Below, piece after piece: positions 1 through 11,972 of a stretch of DNA of 64,000 nt. Within the stretch, counting starts at the first letter, position 1; each line of letters opens with the position of its first letter. The DNA lies in assembly GCF_009905375.1 (NCBI RefSeq), contig NC_133652.1, positions 120,859,797 to 120,923,796 of the forward strand. Direction: 5' to 3'. The notes beneath the pieces were generated by a model. That model ran no database searches, was not told where the DNA came from, and was given only the letters and a program-made list of their open reading frames with translations. The position numbers and the translations under genes were made by a program. This DNA comes from Apium graveolens (Eukaryota > Streptophyta > Magnoliopsida > Apiales > Apiaceae).

Positions 1-10
1 ATTCTTTGTA
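1..10 (+). repeat. Left shard of SIRE-type copia LTR split by Chr1
   Basis: These ten bases belong with 11973-12149. Joining the two across the Chr1 insertion, and counting the TTGTA duplication once, gives ATTCTTTGTAACCCTAG. The LTR at 57929-58520, read on its minus strand, has ATTCATTGTAACCCTAG in the equivalent place. Chr1 therefore landed inside an older copy of the CopC LTR family. Confidence 0.7.
6..10. repeat. Target-site duplication of Chr1, left copy (TTGTA)
   Basis: TTGTA at 6-10 directly precedes the LTR terminus TGTAATG and recurs at 11973-11977 directly after the other LTR. A 5 bp duplication is the usual footprint of gypsy integrase. The uninterrupted homologue at 58081-58120 confirms that the sequence is single-copy before insertion. 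Confidence 0.85.
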
Positions 11-3000
11 TGTAATGCCCTCCAGACCCGGGGTATAAGTCTGTGAGTTACTAGCTAATCACCAAACATGTACAATCTGATTAACAATTAATAAAGAAAT
101 GAAACTAAACCCATTTAACACTAACCAGGATCTTTTTAGGTTGAAGTATGAAAACAAGAACCACTAACTACTTTTCTTACAAACCAAATTCAAAATCTCA
201 TAAATTCTCTTTATTACAAACCATTGTCTAATCAGTTTAAACTAAGTCCATCTTTTATTTAAACACACACACTAACTATCCACACTCCACCTGTTCAGGC
301 AACTCAAAGCTTTCTTCCTGGATTGGGATCAACACCTTGGGTATGAGAGGATCCCGAGGCTTGACCCGCTTCTTTACCACTCGAGTCCTGATGGGTTTCA
401 TATTCCTTCTTAACTGAAAACAATAAGGTGAATAACAACAAAAAGGGTGAGCCAAAAATTGCTCAACAAGTCCGTAAAATATAAACAGTGTTAAAACATT
501 TTAAATGAAACCGTAATCCTGAGTATATCTGCAAAGATATAATCCCACGAGAATAGAAAGAAGGCCATTATCGGCGAGTACAAATAAACTAAACTGGACA
601 CAAGTTCGCATCTATATTCTGCTGATCAGTCAGAATATAATGCAGATCTATATCTCAATATATAGATCCAGTCGGGTACCCAGGCACTACGGCCCATGCC
701 GAGGCACCAGTCATAACCCGGTCCTCAGGGTTAAAACACACTCAACCCCCAAAATATCATTATCCAGTCCATCGCTTAGCAACCAGAACAATTGGTATGC
801 TTTGATATATTCTAATCACCAGAATATATCAATATCAATGTATAACCAATGGAATATGAATCAAGAATCCAAAGAAACGGAGAAATCAAGAATCGAAATG
901 AAATATGACCAAAGGAATAGCAAGTGCGTATCAGTGATTAAGAACAAGAATCAAAGAGTGCAAATGTGATAAGCATTTGAAGAAATGTGGGAAAAACTTT
1001 CCTTCTTCATGATTTACTGCAAATATGTCACCTTCATCTATTACCGACTCAACCTGCCTTGCTGGCTTAGCTTCTGTTTGAGAAATAGACTGATTTAGTC
1101 ATTTCGTACTTCAATTGCATCTTGAATCGACTTCACACCGCTCCTAACATCTACCCATGCGCTTATGACTGACTCATTTATTACTTATTAGCAAGTAAGA
1201 CTCAATTAACCACATAATACACACAAGCATATAAGCACATAATCATTTTTATAGTTAAAATAATTTTTAGAACCAAAATCGACTCGCTGATCGCTCAACT
1301 GATCGTTATCTGATTCGTTTCACATTCTTCCGGAATTTTTCGGACATGTCTCGGCACGCATTTCGACTGATAATCAAACAAGTAACAAAATCAACTAATT
1401 TCTAGAAGAAATTAAGCTTTAATATTATTTTTAATGAAAAGAATTCATTTTTCTGAGTCAAAGGGCTTTCGTTTCGCTCGAATCGGACTAACGTTCTAAT
1501 TATTATCAATTAAACACTGATAATTCAATTTATTATTCACTATAAATAATTATTACTAATTTTTAAAACCCAAAAATAATTTTTAAACAATTATTTAAGA
1601 AAAATCAGAAGTAAAAATGATTTTTTTAAAATTTTTGGAATTAAAATGAATTTATTATTATTTATTGAAAATTATTTGATTAATTATCAAAATAATTAAT
1701 CATTTTTAAATAATTAATAATTAATTAATAAATCATAAATAAATCATAAATAATTGAGAAAATAATTCAATCTGATTTTTAGAAAATAATTCAGAATTTT
1801 TTATAATATAAATAAATTAATTAAATAATTAATTAATCAATTTATAAAATAAATAAATCTGATTTTTAAAATTAATAAAAATTAAATTAAATTAAATATC
1901 CAGAAACATTTGTCAGAAACCAGACATCTGACAAAACAGATCAAAACCGGGTATTTTATATGGGTCAAACGGGTCAAAATTCGGGTCGTGAAGAACATGC
2001 CGGATTTTGCCCAGAATCTGGCCACCGGTGCAGATTCCGGTGAGCCATTTTCAGGCCAAAAATGTAACCGTTTGGTTCGTTTTTCGCAGGGTTTCAATCT
2101 CAAATCACTTCACCAATCTGATTCAGACCACAACATGCCAAAAACATCTCAGAATCTTCATCTCCGATCAAAACCAACTCCAACTCAGGCCAAAATCCTA
2201 TCTTTTGGTTCTGTAAATCAAACTCAACAGTCTATAGTGCAAATCAAAGCTAAGAACACATACAGTCAAAGCCCTAACCTTTCAGGAACCAAAGATTCAC
2301 AGAAATTATGGAGTTGTAATTTGAAAATTCGGTATAAACCCTGGAAATCGTGAATCACTATACAAACATCGGTTGTTCAATTAAACACCATGAATCGACT
2401 GTAAATCATCTAACAAAGCTATATCAATCATTAAAACATCAAAATAACCCTGAAATCAAAAAGTCCTAATTCACACATAAACCCTAGAATTTGAAAATAA
2501 AAAACGATGCATTAAAACATGAAATTGATATTAAAAATAGAAAGAACAGATCAAAACCTTCGATTTGGTTACTGGAATCACACGATTTGATGAACAAATC
2601 AGCTGGAAATCACAGTTTGATTCTCGACCCGATTCAAGTTCTTCCCGACCCGATTTGTAGAGAAAATAATTTAATTTCTGATTTTTAGTTTATAATTAAT
2701 AATAATTAAATAAAAATTAGGCTATTTATAGTAGTAAAATTAATACCCCTAAATAAAATTAAGGCCCTAATTCTACACTTTTTAAAATTAATAGGCCCCT
2801 AATTTTATAATTTTTGAGTATTAAAATTTAATTTATAAATATTTTATATATGCAATATATATGCCAAAATTTCCCAAAAATTGTGAATATTGCAAAAATG
2901 CAAAGAAATAATATAAATGAAAGTCCTATAATTTTATAAAAATAAAAATGTGATTTTTGTGGTGTTTTTAACACCCAATGGGGCCCGGAAAAGTCATTTT

Positions 3001-3323
3001 TCGTAAAACGAGAAAATTTATAAAATGCCTAGATATTCAGAATAATGCGATGGTAAAAGCCGTTTCATGAAAAATAAGGCCCATTATTTTATTTGAAATA
3101 CTGGTTTTAAAATCATGGTTTGGTTCGTAAAACGTTTGAAATGAAAGCGATGAATGCAAAATAAAATATCTGAAAAATATCTTAAAAATACAGAAATGAC
3201 ACGGAATGCACATAACACGTAACAATTATGGTTTGACAGATAATTACACGTAAATGACACATTAACACACATCATTTATTGTAAATATGATATAATACAG
3301 ACGTAGATTTCCCAGACGTTACA
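11..3323 (-). repeat. Chr1 3' LTR
   Basis: A 3,313 bp repeat bounded by TGTAA...TTACA inverted ends. It matches 8650-11972 nearly end to end and matches 47968-51280 in the opposite orientation. On the minus strand it opens TGTAACGTCTGGG next to the polypurine tract. A candidate TATAAATAGCC promoter core lies at about 2720-2731. AT-rich sequence of mostly A, T and short palindromes fills 1540-1900. Small plus-strand open frames inside it are incidental. Confidence 0.92.
449..464 (-). other. Conserved LTR hairpin GAGC...GCTC
   Basis: The minus strand reads GAGCAATTTTTGGCTC, a 4 bp stem with an 8-base loop, followed by a T-rich run. The same block is at 9089-9104 and 50826-50841, and a shorter-looped version is at 28237-28249 in an otherwise different LTR. 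It lies 3' of the TATA box, so it would be in the RNA leader or trailer. Confidence 0.5.
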
Positions 3324-3336
3324 TCCTTCCCCCCTT
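3324..3336 (-). other. Chr1 polypurine tract
   Basis: The minus strand reads AAGGGGGGAAGGA immediately before the 3' LTR start. This is the expected site and composition for the plus-strand DNA primer in reverse transcription. The same tract precedes the Chr2 LTR at 47956-47967. Confidence 0.9.
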
Positions 3337-3362
3337 AATAGGATTCTGTCCTCAGAATCTTA

Positions 3363-4745
3363 CTATGTAAACAAATGAGGATATTTCTCTAACATCTCAC
3401 TGTCAAGTTCCCAGGTTGATTCTTCAACCATAGGATTTCTCCACAACACTCGCACTAAAAATACAAACTTATTTCTCAACACTTTCTCTTGCCGATCTAA
3501 ATTTTTTACCAGCTGTTCTACAAAAGACAAATCAGGTTGGATATCTATCGGTTCATACTCGATTACATGTCTAGAATCAGGATTATATCGCTTAAGCATC
3601 GACACATGAAACACATTGTAAATATGTTGCATTTGAGGCGGTAAAGCTAATTCGTACGCAACTTTTCCCACTTTCTTCAAAATTTCAAACGGTCCGACAT
3701 ATCGGAATTTCAATTTACCCTTGTTGCCAAATCTGGTCAATCCTTTCTTTGGCGATATTTTGAGTAATACGTGTTCTCCTTCCTGATAATCCATATCTTT
3801 CCGTGCTTGATCTGCATATTTGCGTTGCCTGTTTTGTTCTGTATCTAATCGTTTTTGGATAAGTTCGATCTTTTCTTTAGTTTGTTGGATTAATTCTGGA
3901 CCCAAAATCTTGCGTTCTCCAACTTCATCCCAATGTACCGGTGATCTGTACTTTCTTCCGTATAATGCTTCATACGGTGGCATTCCAATGCTGGCGTGAT
4001 AGCTGTTATTGTAGGAAAATTCCACCAAAGGTAAATGTTCATCCCAACTGCCTTCAAAATCAATCGCACAAACTCGTAGCATGTCTTCAATTGTTTGGAT
4101 AGTTCTTTCACTATGCCCATCGGTTTGCGGATGATAAGCGGTACTCATGTTTAATTGTGTTCCAAGACATTCTTGAAATTATCTCCAAAATCTTGAGTTG
4201 AAACGGGGATCTCGATCAGAAACGATAGATATTGGAACTCCATGTCGCATCACAATTTCCTTGAGATACAAGTGCACTGGCTTGTCGAGTGAAAATCTTT
4301 CGTTAATCGGTAGAAAATGTGTCGACTTCGTGAGTCTATCAACAATCACCCATATCGCGTCATGATTTGCTTTAGTCCTTGATAGTCCTACCACAAAATA
4401 CATCGCTAAATGTTCCCAGTTCCATTCTGGAATGTCTAACGGTTGTAATAATCCGCTCGGACGTTGATGTTCCACTTTGACTCTCTGGCATGTGTAGCAT
4501 TTACTTACCCATTCTGCTATTTCCTTCTTCATATTCGGCCACCAAAAGTTTTCTTTCAGATCGCTATACATTTTTGTACTCCCTGGATGAATGGAATACT
4601 TCGAACTGTGCGCATCTCGCAATATTTCTTCTTTTAGTTCTGCCATGTTAGGGATCCAGATTCTCGATACGAAATATAAAATTACTTCATTATCCTTTTG
4701 AGTTGTGATTTCTTCTCCCGTTAAGTCATCATCCTGACTCATCAC
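3363..4745 (-). pseudogene. Chr1 integrase with chromodomain-like C-terminus, broken
   Basis: This is the last pol domain, which would insert the cDNA into chromatin. The N-terminal part (4179-4745) has the HHCC zinc region (HPGSTKMY ... CYTCQR) and the second catalytic Asp in [12 protein letters not shown]. The C-terminal part (3363-4148) carries the catalytic Glu in AYHPQTDGHSERT, the GPFEI core fold and a chromodomain-like ending. A stop and short gap separate the two around 4149-4178. The first catalytic Asp, normally in a MDFV motif, is Tyr here (MYFVVGL), while the sister copy Chr2 keeps Asp. The enzyme would be inactive even without the breaks. Confidence 0.9.
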
Positions 4746-4769
4746 TTCTTCTTGACAGCGACAAATTTT

Positions 4770-5435
4770 CTATAACAACTCTGGTTGAAAAGTCATAGCA
4801 TAGATAGCTTCTGTAGATTCATTGGGAACACGAATTTTGATTTCCAACTTGTCAAATTCCTGAGCTAATTCTTCGCATGAAGTTAACAAATTCAATCTTT
4901 CCTTCCGACTCAACGCATCTGCCACAACATTTGCTTTCCCTGGATGATAACTGATCGTAACATCGTAATCTTTAATCAATTCCAGCCATCGACGTTGACG
5001 CATGTTCAGTTCTTTTTGCGTAAAAATGTACTTCAGAATTTTATGATCTGTGTAGATTTCGCACTTTTCACCGTAGAGGTAGTGTCTCCAAAGTTTCAAC
5101 ATAAATATGATCGCTGCTAATTCCAGGTCATGCGTAGGATACTTCTGCTCATGGGGTTTAAGCTGTCTCGAGGCATATGCAATGACGTTACTGTGCTACA
5201 TCAATACACATCCTAGTCCGTGATACGAAGCGTCGCTGTAAATGATGAAATTCCCATGCTCGTCTGGCAATACTAGTACCGGTGCGGTTACTAACCGATT
5301 CTTCAACTCTTGAAAACTTTCTTCACATTTATCATTCCATACGAACTTTTCACTTTTTCGAGTTAATTTGGTCAACGGCGTTGCTATTTTCACAAAATCC
5401 TTGACAAATCTTCGATAATATCCTGCCAATCCCAA
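4770..5435 (-). pseudogene. Chr1 RNase H and RT connection, broken
   Basis: RNase H removes the RNA strand from the cDNA hybrid. The start (5196-5435) covers GLAGYYRRFV of the RT connection and YSDAS with the first catalytic Asp. The second piece (4770-5102) has [11 protein letters not shown] and the ending [14 protein letters not shown] typical of Ty3 RNase H. The stretch 5103-5195 between them encodes the intervening part in a disrupted frame. It follows the RT frame and precedes integrase, as in all gypsy elements. Confidence 0.9.
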
Positions 5436-5441
5436 GAAACT

Positions 5442-6332
5442 TCAAACTTCTGTAGGTGTCTTTGGTCGTTCCCAATTTAACACAGCTTCAATTTTCGCTG
5501 GATCGACTTGGATGCCTTCTCTACTGATGATGTGTCCTAGAAATCGTACTTCCTTTAACCAAAATTCACATTTTGAGAATTTCGCGTACAGTTGCTCTTT
5601 CCTTAGAATTTCCAAAGCTATCCTCAAGTGCTCAACATGCTCTTCTTCTGTCCTTGAATAAATCAAGATGTCATCAATAAATACGATCACGAATCTGTCC
5701 AAGTATTTCTTGAATATAATGTTCATCAGATCCATGAATGCTGCTGGCACGTTAGTCAAACTGAATGCCATTACAAGAAACTCGTAATGCCCATATCTCG
5801 TGCAAAACGCAGTCTTGGGAATATCTTCAGCTTTAATCTTCAATTGATGATAGCCTGATTGTAAATCTATCTTCGAAAACCATGCGGCTCCTTTTAGTTG
5901 ATTGAACAAATCATCGATTCTCGGTAAAGGATACTTGTTCTTAATGGTGAGCTTATTCAATTCCCGATAGTCGATGCATAATCGCATACTGCCGTCTTTC
6001 TTCTTCACGAATAACACCGGTGCACCCGAGGGGGATACACTGGGTCGTATGATGCCTCGGTCTAGAAGATCTTGCAATTGCGTTGACGATTCCTTCATCT
6101 CGACTGGAGCCATTCGATATGGAGATTTCAAAACTGGTTTTATACCTGGTGCTAGATCAATCGTAAACTCGATTTCTCGATCTGGCGGTAACCCTGAAAG
6201 CTCGTCTGGAAAGACGTCCGAAAATTCACATACAACTGGAATGTCTTCTATATTAGGACTTCCTTTTTCAGTATATAACACGTAAGCTATGTACATCTCA
6301 CACCCTTGTCGAAGCAATCGTTTGGTCTGCAT
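5442..6332 (-). pseudogene. Chr1 reverse transcriptase core
   Basis: A 296-codon open stretch with the complete gypsy RT palm. Visible are [10 protein letters not shown] near the start, [39 protein letters not shown] and the catalytic FIDDILIYS box, then the FLGHIIS thumb motif. It is uninterrupted, but it is cut off from protease by stops near 6333-6365 and from the RT connection by a stop at 5436-5441. It would need the rest of the polyprotein to work, so it is a fragment of a pseudogene and not an independent gene. Confidence 0.92.
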
Positions 6333-6365
6333 TACTGTGAGAAATTTCTCCCGCTATTTTTTGCC

Positions 6366-7040
6366 CTAAAACATAACCGTTGCATTTTGCGCAGTTCGCA
6401 ATTTAACTTTCTTATTCGCGCGATCGATCTGAGCATTATGATATGCTGACCAATCCATTCCCAAAATGACATCAAACTCTCCTAACTTAAAAGGAATCAA
6501 GTCTACCGAAAAATGATGTCCGGCTATTTCTACATTACACGCAGGACATACTCGATCTACTAGAACTTGGTCGTCATTCGCTAATTTTCTAATTAACGTC
6601 TCACCCAACCATTCGATTTCGCAATGTAATTTATCAAGAAATTCTTCAGAAATAAATGAACGGGTAGCTCCAGAATCAATTAATACTTTTGAACTTACGA
6701 AATTCACCAAAAGTGTACCTGCGATTACACTCGGACTCTGCACTGCTTCTTTCATTGTAATGTTAAAGGTTCTTGCTCTGGGTTGATTAAGCGGCGGCGG
6801 CGGAGGTAATGCCAACACTCTTGGAATACTGGTTGCCATAGCTGGTCCTTTGCAATTTCTGGCGATATGCCTTTTCTTCCCACATTGGAAGCAAGTCATT
6901 TCCGCTGTTCTTCCCACTGGACATTCGTTAGAATAATGCCCTTTCTGCTTACATCTATAACACGTCACATCCCTTTTGATACATACGCCGGTATGTTTTC
7001 GATTACATGTCTTGCAGTATGGCACTAGAACTCTGACCAT
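6366..7040 (-). pseudogene. Chr1 nucleocapsid zinc knuckles and protease
   Basis: The frame starts with two CCHC knuckles that bind element RNA: CYRCKQKGHYSNEC and CFQCGKKRHIARNC. A proline-rich linker (LPPPPPLNQ) follows. The aspartic protease then shows the DSGA active site (VLIDSGATRSFIS) and the flap/ILGMDW region. The catalytic triplet is intact here, unlike in Chr2, where Ser is replaced by Phe. The frame overlaps the upstream gag frame by 38 bases, which indicates a frameshift between gag and the knuckles. Confidence 0.9.
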
Positions 7041-7894
7041 TCCCTGCTGATCCTGTTTTCTGTGTACCTTGTCCTATCCTTTTAAAATTCAAATTTGTCC
7101 GGGCTTGAAATCCCGGCTTTCTATTGGAGCGGTCTTGGAAACTTCCCTGTCCTTTATCTTGCTGAGATCTTTCACTTTCCCCTTCAATAATCAAAGCTTT
7201 CTGGACTACGGCGGTATACGTTGTCAATTCAAAAACTGCAACTTGGCCACGAATCCATGGTCGTAATCCTTTTTGAAACCTTTGAACCAACTTCTCTTCA
7301 GTATCAACCTATTCTGGGACAAACCTAGCCAACTCAGTAAATTTGGCCTCATACTCTGCTACGGACATATTTCCCTGCTTCAGTTCTAAAAACTTAATCT
7401 GCATTTGGTTTTTCACATAGCGAGGAAAATGTTTTTTCTAAAAATAATTCTTTAAGCCTATCCCACGCAATAACACCTTCATCCTCTAAAGCCTTTTTAG
7501 ATTCCCACCACTAATTTGCCTCTCCTTTCAACAAATAACTAACAAAGTCAGTTTTCTGCTCTTCACCTACCTTCACTAGTGCAAACGCTTTCTCTATTTC
7601 TTTCAGCCAGGTGGTAGCCTTAATAGGATCAGTAGACCCCTCAAATTCTGGAGGTTTAACCGACTGAAACTGCTTGAAAGTAATAACAGGTAATGCTGGT
7701 GGTATCTGAGGCTCAGGATGAGGTGGCTGTTATAACATTTGTTATTAAATCTGTTGTTGCTGATGCTGCATCTATTGCTGCATCATTACCATCTGTTGTT
7801 GCATCAGATGGAACATTTGGTTCATGGTTTCATTAGTCTGACCTTCAGAATTGCTGTTAGAAGTCTCAGCCCTAGTCTTTCTTTTTGGTGCCAT
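7003..7894 (-). pseudogene. Chr1 gag, decayed
   Basis: Gag forms the virus-like particle. The likely start is the ATG at 7894 (MAPKRKTRAETSN), which Chr2 shares at 43518. A Gln/Met-rich N-terminus follows, then the plant chromovirus capsid pattern PPEFEGS...WLKEIEKAF...LLKGEAN-WWES. At least four in-frame stops are visible. Those at 7772-7774 and nearby fall in the Gln tract, where CAA/CAG became TAA/TAG, and one sits just before WWES. The last 95 codons (7003-7290) stay open up to the knuckles. Confidence 0.85.
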
Positions 7895-7988
7895 CTTCTG
7901 ATAATAAAACAAGTGATGTTTCTTTAACAGTTTAATAAATAATTGACAGTAGATAAGAAAACAATTTATCATGTATTAACAACATGAT

Positions 7989-8458
7989 TTAAATCAAGAA
8001 AACAGTTGCTGAATATAAAATGTAAGTTGGCTGTGCAACCTGACCTACTGACTCCTGTGACGGAACCCTCGGTATACCTGCACCCTGCTGTGGTAATCCT
8101 AACTGTAGAACCACATCATGCTCTCCCATCCCCTCGACTGGAATCATCTGAAACACATCCGGCTCTGGGGCATACACTGGTATAGGAGGTAACACTGGTG
8201 GTGGTGGTAACTCTGGCTCAATCTCGGTATAAACTGATGCTCAACTGGTAAAGGAACCATCAGCTCAAAGAACTTAAATGGATCAAACATCTCTATAGGG
8301 TCCTGGACTATCCCCTATACTGGTGGTACCGGCTCCTGTGGCAATAGTGGTGGAGGTGGTAGAGGAGGAAACATGTACTCAGATACTGGAGGTAAAAATG
8401 GTGTTGCTGGCCCGGTGACTGTCCTCTCAGAAGATGCAGAATAACCAGAAGATGCCAT
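7989..8458 (-). pseudogene. Chr1 proline-rich frame upstream of gag (uORF)
   Basis: Between the primer site and gag there is a degenerate frame that I do not recognise. It can be read from the ATG at 8458 (MASSGYSASSERT) through a proline-rich stretch, with one stop and one frameshift, into 7989-8195 (PEPDVFQMIPVEGMGEHDV ... GIPRVPSQESVGQVAQP). The same C-terminal block recurs in Chr2 at 42535-42660 with matching frame and position, so it belongs to the family. Chr1 lacks the downstream part present in Chr2 (42661-42984), apparently through a deletion. Function is unknown. A leader ORF is known in Ogre-type gypsy elements, but I do not know of one in this clade. Confidence 0.6.
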
Positions 8459-8633
8459 CTGATAATATACCAAAGAAAAGAAAGGTCACTAAACAATCCT
8501 AAGATTTATACTTCTCTATTCTAATCTGACCTAAATCCTAACACTACTTTCCCTATTTGACTATTTGTATCCTATGTGATCTCCCTATCTTATCTTAACC
8601 CTAATGTTCTTATTTTCAGGGACCAAACCTACA

Positions 8634-8645
8634 GCTCTGATGCCA
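8634..8645 (-). other. Chr1 primer-binding site (initiator tRNA-Met type)
   Basis: The minus strand reads TGGCATCAGAGC, four bases inside the 5' LTR. It differs at one position from the plant initiator-Met complement TGGTATCAGAGC. The site fixes both the polarity of the element and the LTR boundary at 8650. Confidence 0.85.
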
Positions 8646-8649
8646 AACC

Positions 8650-11600
8650 TGTAATGCCCTCCAGACCCGGCGTATGAGTCTGGGAGTTACTAGCTAATCA
8701 CCAAACCTGTACAATCTGATTAACAATTAATAAAGAAATGAAACTAAACCCCTTTAACACTAACCAGGATCTTCTTAGGTTGAAGTATGAAAACAAGAAC
8801 CACTAACTACTTTTATTACAAACCAAATTCAAAATCTCAAAAATTCTCTTTATTACAAACCATTGTCTAATCAGTTTTAAACCAAGTCCATCTTTTATTT
8901 AAACACACACACTAACTATCCACAATCCACCTGTTCAGGCAACTCAAACCTTTCTTCCCAGATTGGGATCAACACCTTGGGTATGAGAGGATCCCGAGGC
9001 TTGACCCGCTTCTTTACCACTCAAGTCCTGATGGGTTTCATATTCCTTCTTAACTGAAAACAATAAGGTTAATAACAACAAAAAAGGTGAGCCAAAAATT
9101 GCTCAACAAGTCCGCAAAATATAAATAGTGTTAAAGCATTTTAAATGAAACCGTAATCCCGGGTATATCTGTAAAGTAATCCCACGAGAATAGAAAGGAC
9201 GCCATTACCGGCGAGTACACATGAACTAAACTGGACACAAGTTCGCATCTATGTGCTACTGATCAGTCAGAATATAATACAGATCTATATCTCAATATAT
9301 AGATCCAGTCGGGTACCCAGGCACTATGGCCCATATCGAGGCACCAGTCATAACCCGGTCATCATGATTAAGACACACTCAATCCCCAAAATATCATTAT
9401 CCAGTCCATCGCTTAGCAATCGGAACAATCAGTATGCTTTGATATATTCTAATCACTAGAATATATCAATATCAATGTATAACCAATGGAATATGAATCA
9501 AGAATCCAAAGAAATGGAGAAATCAATAATCGAAATGAAATATGAACAAAGGAATAACAAGTGTGTATCAGTGATTAAGAACACGAATCAAAGAGTGCAA
9601 ATGTGATAAGCATTTGAAGAAATTTCACTATTCTGAAAGTAGAATAGGGGAAAAACTTGCCTTCTGCATGACTTACTGCAAATATGTCAGCTTCGACTAT
9701 TACCGACTCAACCTGCCTTGCTGGCTTAACTTCTATTAGAGAAATAGATTAATTTAGTCATTTCGTACTTCAATTGCATCTTTAATCGACTTCACACCGT
9801 TCCTAACATCTATCCATGCGCTTATGACTGACTCATGTATTACTTATTAGCAAGTAAAACTCAATTAACCACATAATACACACAAGCACATAATCATTTT
9901 TATAGTTAAAATAATTGTTAGAACCAAAATCGACTCGCTGATCGCTCAACTGATCGTTATATGACTCGTTTCCCATTTTTCCGGAATCTTTCGGACTCGT
10001 CTCGGCACGCATTTCGACTGATAATCAAACAAGTAACAAAGTCAACTAATTTCTAGAAGAAATTAAGATTTAATATTATTTTTAATGAAAAAAATTCATT
10101 TTTCTGAGTCAAAGGGATTTCGTTTTGCTCGAATCGGACTAACGGTCTAACTATTATCAATTAAACACTGATAATTCAATTTATTATTCACTATAAATAA
10201 TTATTACTAATTTTTAAAACCCAAAAATAATTTTTAAATAATTATTTAAGAAAAATCAGAAGTAAAAATGATTTTTCTATAATTTTTGGAATTAAAATGA
10301 ATTTATTATGATTTATTGAAAATTATTTGATTAATTATCAAAATAATTAATCATTTTTAAATAATTAATAAATAATTAATAACTAATAAATAAATCATAA
10401 ATAATTGAGAAAATAATTCAATCTGATTTTTAGAAAATAATTCAGAATTATTTATAATATAAATCAATTAATTAAGTAATTAATTAATCAATTTATAAAA
10501 TAAATAAATCTTATTTTTAAAATTAATAAAAATAAAATAAAATTAAAAATCAAGAAACATTTGTCAGAAACCAGACATCTGACAAAACAGATCAAAACCG
10601 GGTATTTTATACGGGTCAAACGGGTCAAAATCCGGGTCGTGAAGAACACGCCGGATTTTGCCCAGAATCCAGCCACCGGTGCAGATTCCGGTGAGCCATT
10701 TTCAGGCCAAAAACGGAATCGTTTGGTTCGTTTTTCGCAGGGTTTCAATACCAAATCACTTCACCAATCTGATTCAGACCACAACATACCAAAAACATCT
10801 CAAAATCTTCATCTCCGATTAAAACCGACTTCAACTCCGGCCAAAATCCTATCTTTTGATTCTGTAAATCAAACTCAACGTTCTATAATGCAAACCAAAG
10901 CTAAGAACACATACAATCAAAGCCCTAACCTTTCAGGAACCAAAGATTCACAGAAATCATCGAGTTGTAATTTGAAAATTCGGTATAAACCCTGGAAATA
11001 GTGAATCACTATACAAACATCGTTTGTTCAATTAAACACCATGAATCGACTGTAAATCATCTAACAAAGCCATATTAATCATCAAAACATCAAAATAACC
11101 CTGAAATCAAAAAGTCCTAATACGAACATAAACCCTAGAATTTAAAAATAAAAAACGATGCATTAAAACATGAAATTGATATCAAAAACAGAAAGAACAG
11201 ATCAAAACCTTCGATTTGGTTACTGGAATCACACGATTTGATGAAGAAATCAGCTGGAAATCACAGTTTGATTCTCGACCCGATTCAAGTTCTTCCCGAC
11301 CCGATTTGCAGAGAAAATAATTTAATTTCTGATTTTTAGTTTATAATTAATAATAATTAAATAAAAATTAGGCTATTTATAGTAGTAAAATTAATACCCC
11401 TAAATAAAATTAAGGCCCTAATTCTACACTTTTTAAAATTAATAGGCCCCTAATTTTATAATTTTTGAGTATTTAAATTTAATTTATAAATATTTTATAT
11501 ATGCAATATATATGCCAAAATTTCCCAAAAATTGTGAATATTGCAAAAATACAAAGAAATAATATAAATGAAAGTCCTATAATTTTATAAAAATAAAAAT

Positions 11601-11972
11601 GTGATTTTTGTGGGGTTTTTAACACCCAATGGGGCCCGGAAAAGTCATTTTTCGTAAAACAAGAAAATTTATAAAATACCTAGATGTTCAGAATAATGTG
11701 ATGGTAAAAGTCGTTACATGAAAAATAAGGCCCATTATTTTATTTGAGATACTGGCTTTAAAATCATGGTTTGGGTCGTAAAACGTTTGAAATGAAAGCG
11801 ATGAATGCAAAATAAAATATCTGAATAATATCTTAAAAATACATAAATGACACAGAATGCACATAACACGTAACATGTAGGGTTTAACAGATAATTACAC
11901 GTAAATGACACATTAACACACATCATTTATTATAAATATGATATAATACAGACGTAGATTTCCCAGACGTTA
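8650..11972 (-). repeat. Chr1 5' LTR
   Basis: A 3,323 bp repeat matching 11-3323, with scattered substitutions and a small insertion near 9629-9650 (CACTATTCTGAAAGTAGAAT) that is absent from the other LTR. Its outer end stops at GACGTTA and lacks the terminal CA that the other LTR keeps. As the 5' LTR it would supply the active promoter. Confidence 0.92.
11371..11381 (-). promoter_or_regulatory. Candidate TATA box of the Chr1 5' LTR
   Basis: The minus strand reads TATAAATAGCC in a long AT-rich run. The identical core is at about 2721-2731 and at 48561-48571 in Chr2. Preservation of the GC-flanked TATA motif across three diverged LTR copies supports promoter use; no transcript start can be seen from sequence alone. 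Confidence 0.55.

Larger units (their letters stand above)
11..11972 (-). mobile_element. Chr1: full-length Ty3/gypsy chromovirus (Tekay/Del-like), decayed
   Basis: An 11,962 bp element with two long direct repeats (11-3323 and 8650-11972), a 5,326 bp internal region, a purine-rich tract beside the left LTR and an initiator-Met-type primer site beside the right LTR. All of these read on the minus strand. The domain order gag, zinc knuckles, protease, RT, RNase H, integrase is Ty3/gypsy. The integrase C-terminus ends in a WRN...ESTWE...YP-LF pattern typical of chromodomain-bearing chromoviruses, and the long LTRs suggest the Tekay/Del clade, which I infer rather than prove. The two LTRs differ at scattered positions throughout, so the insertion is not recent. 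Pol is broken by many stops and frameshifts. Confidence 0.93.

Noticed and set aside
1910..2353. Plus-strand frame of 147 codons in the Chr1 LTR, with a partner of 146 codons at 10561-11001
   Set aside because: Both are the same LTR segment in duplicate, antisense to the element, starting at TTG and not at ATG. The Chr2 LTR does not keep the frame. No domain is recognisable.
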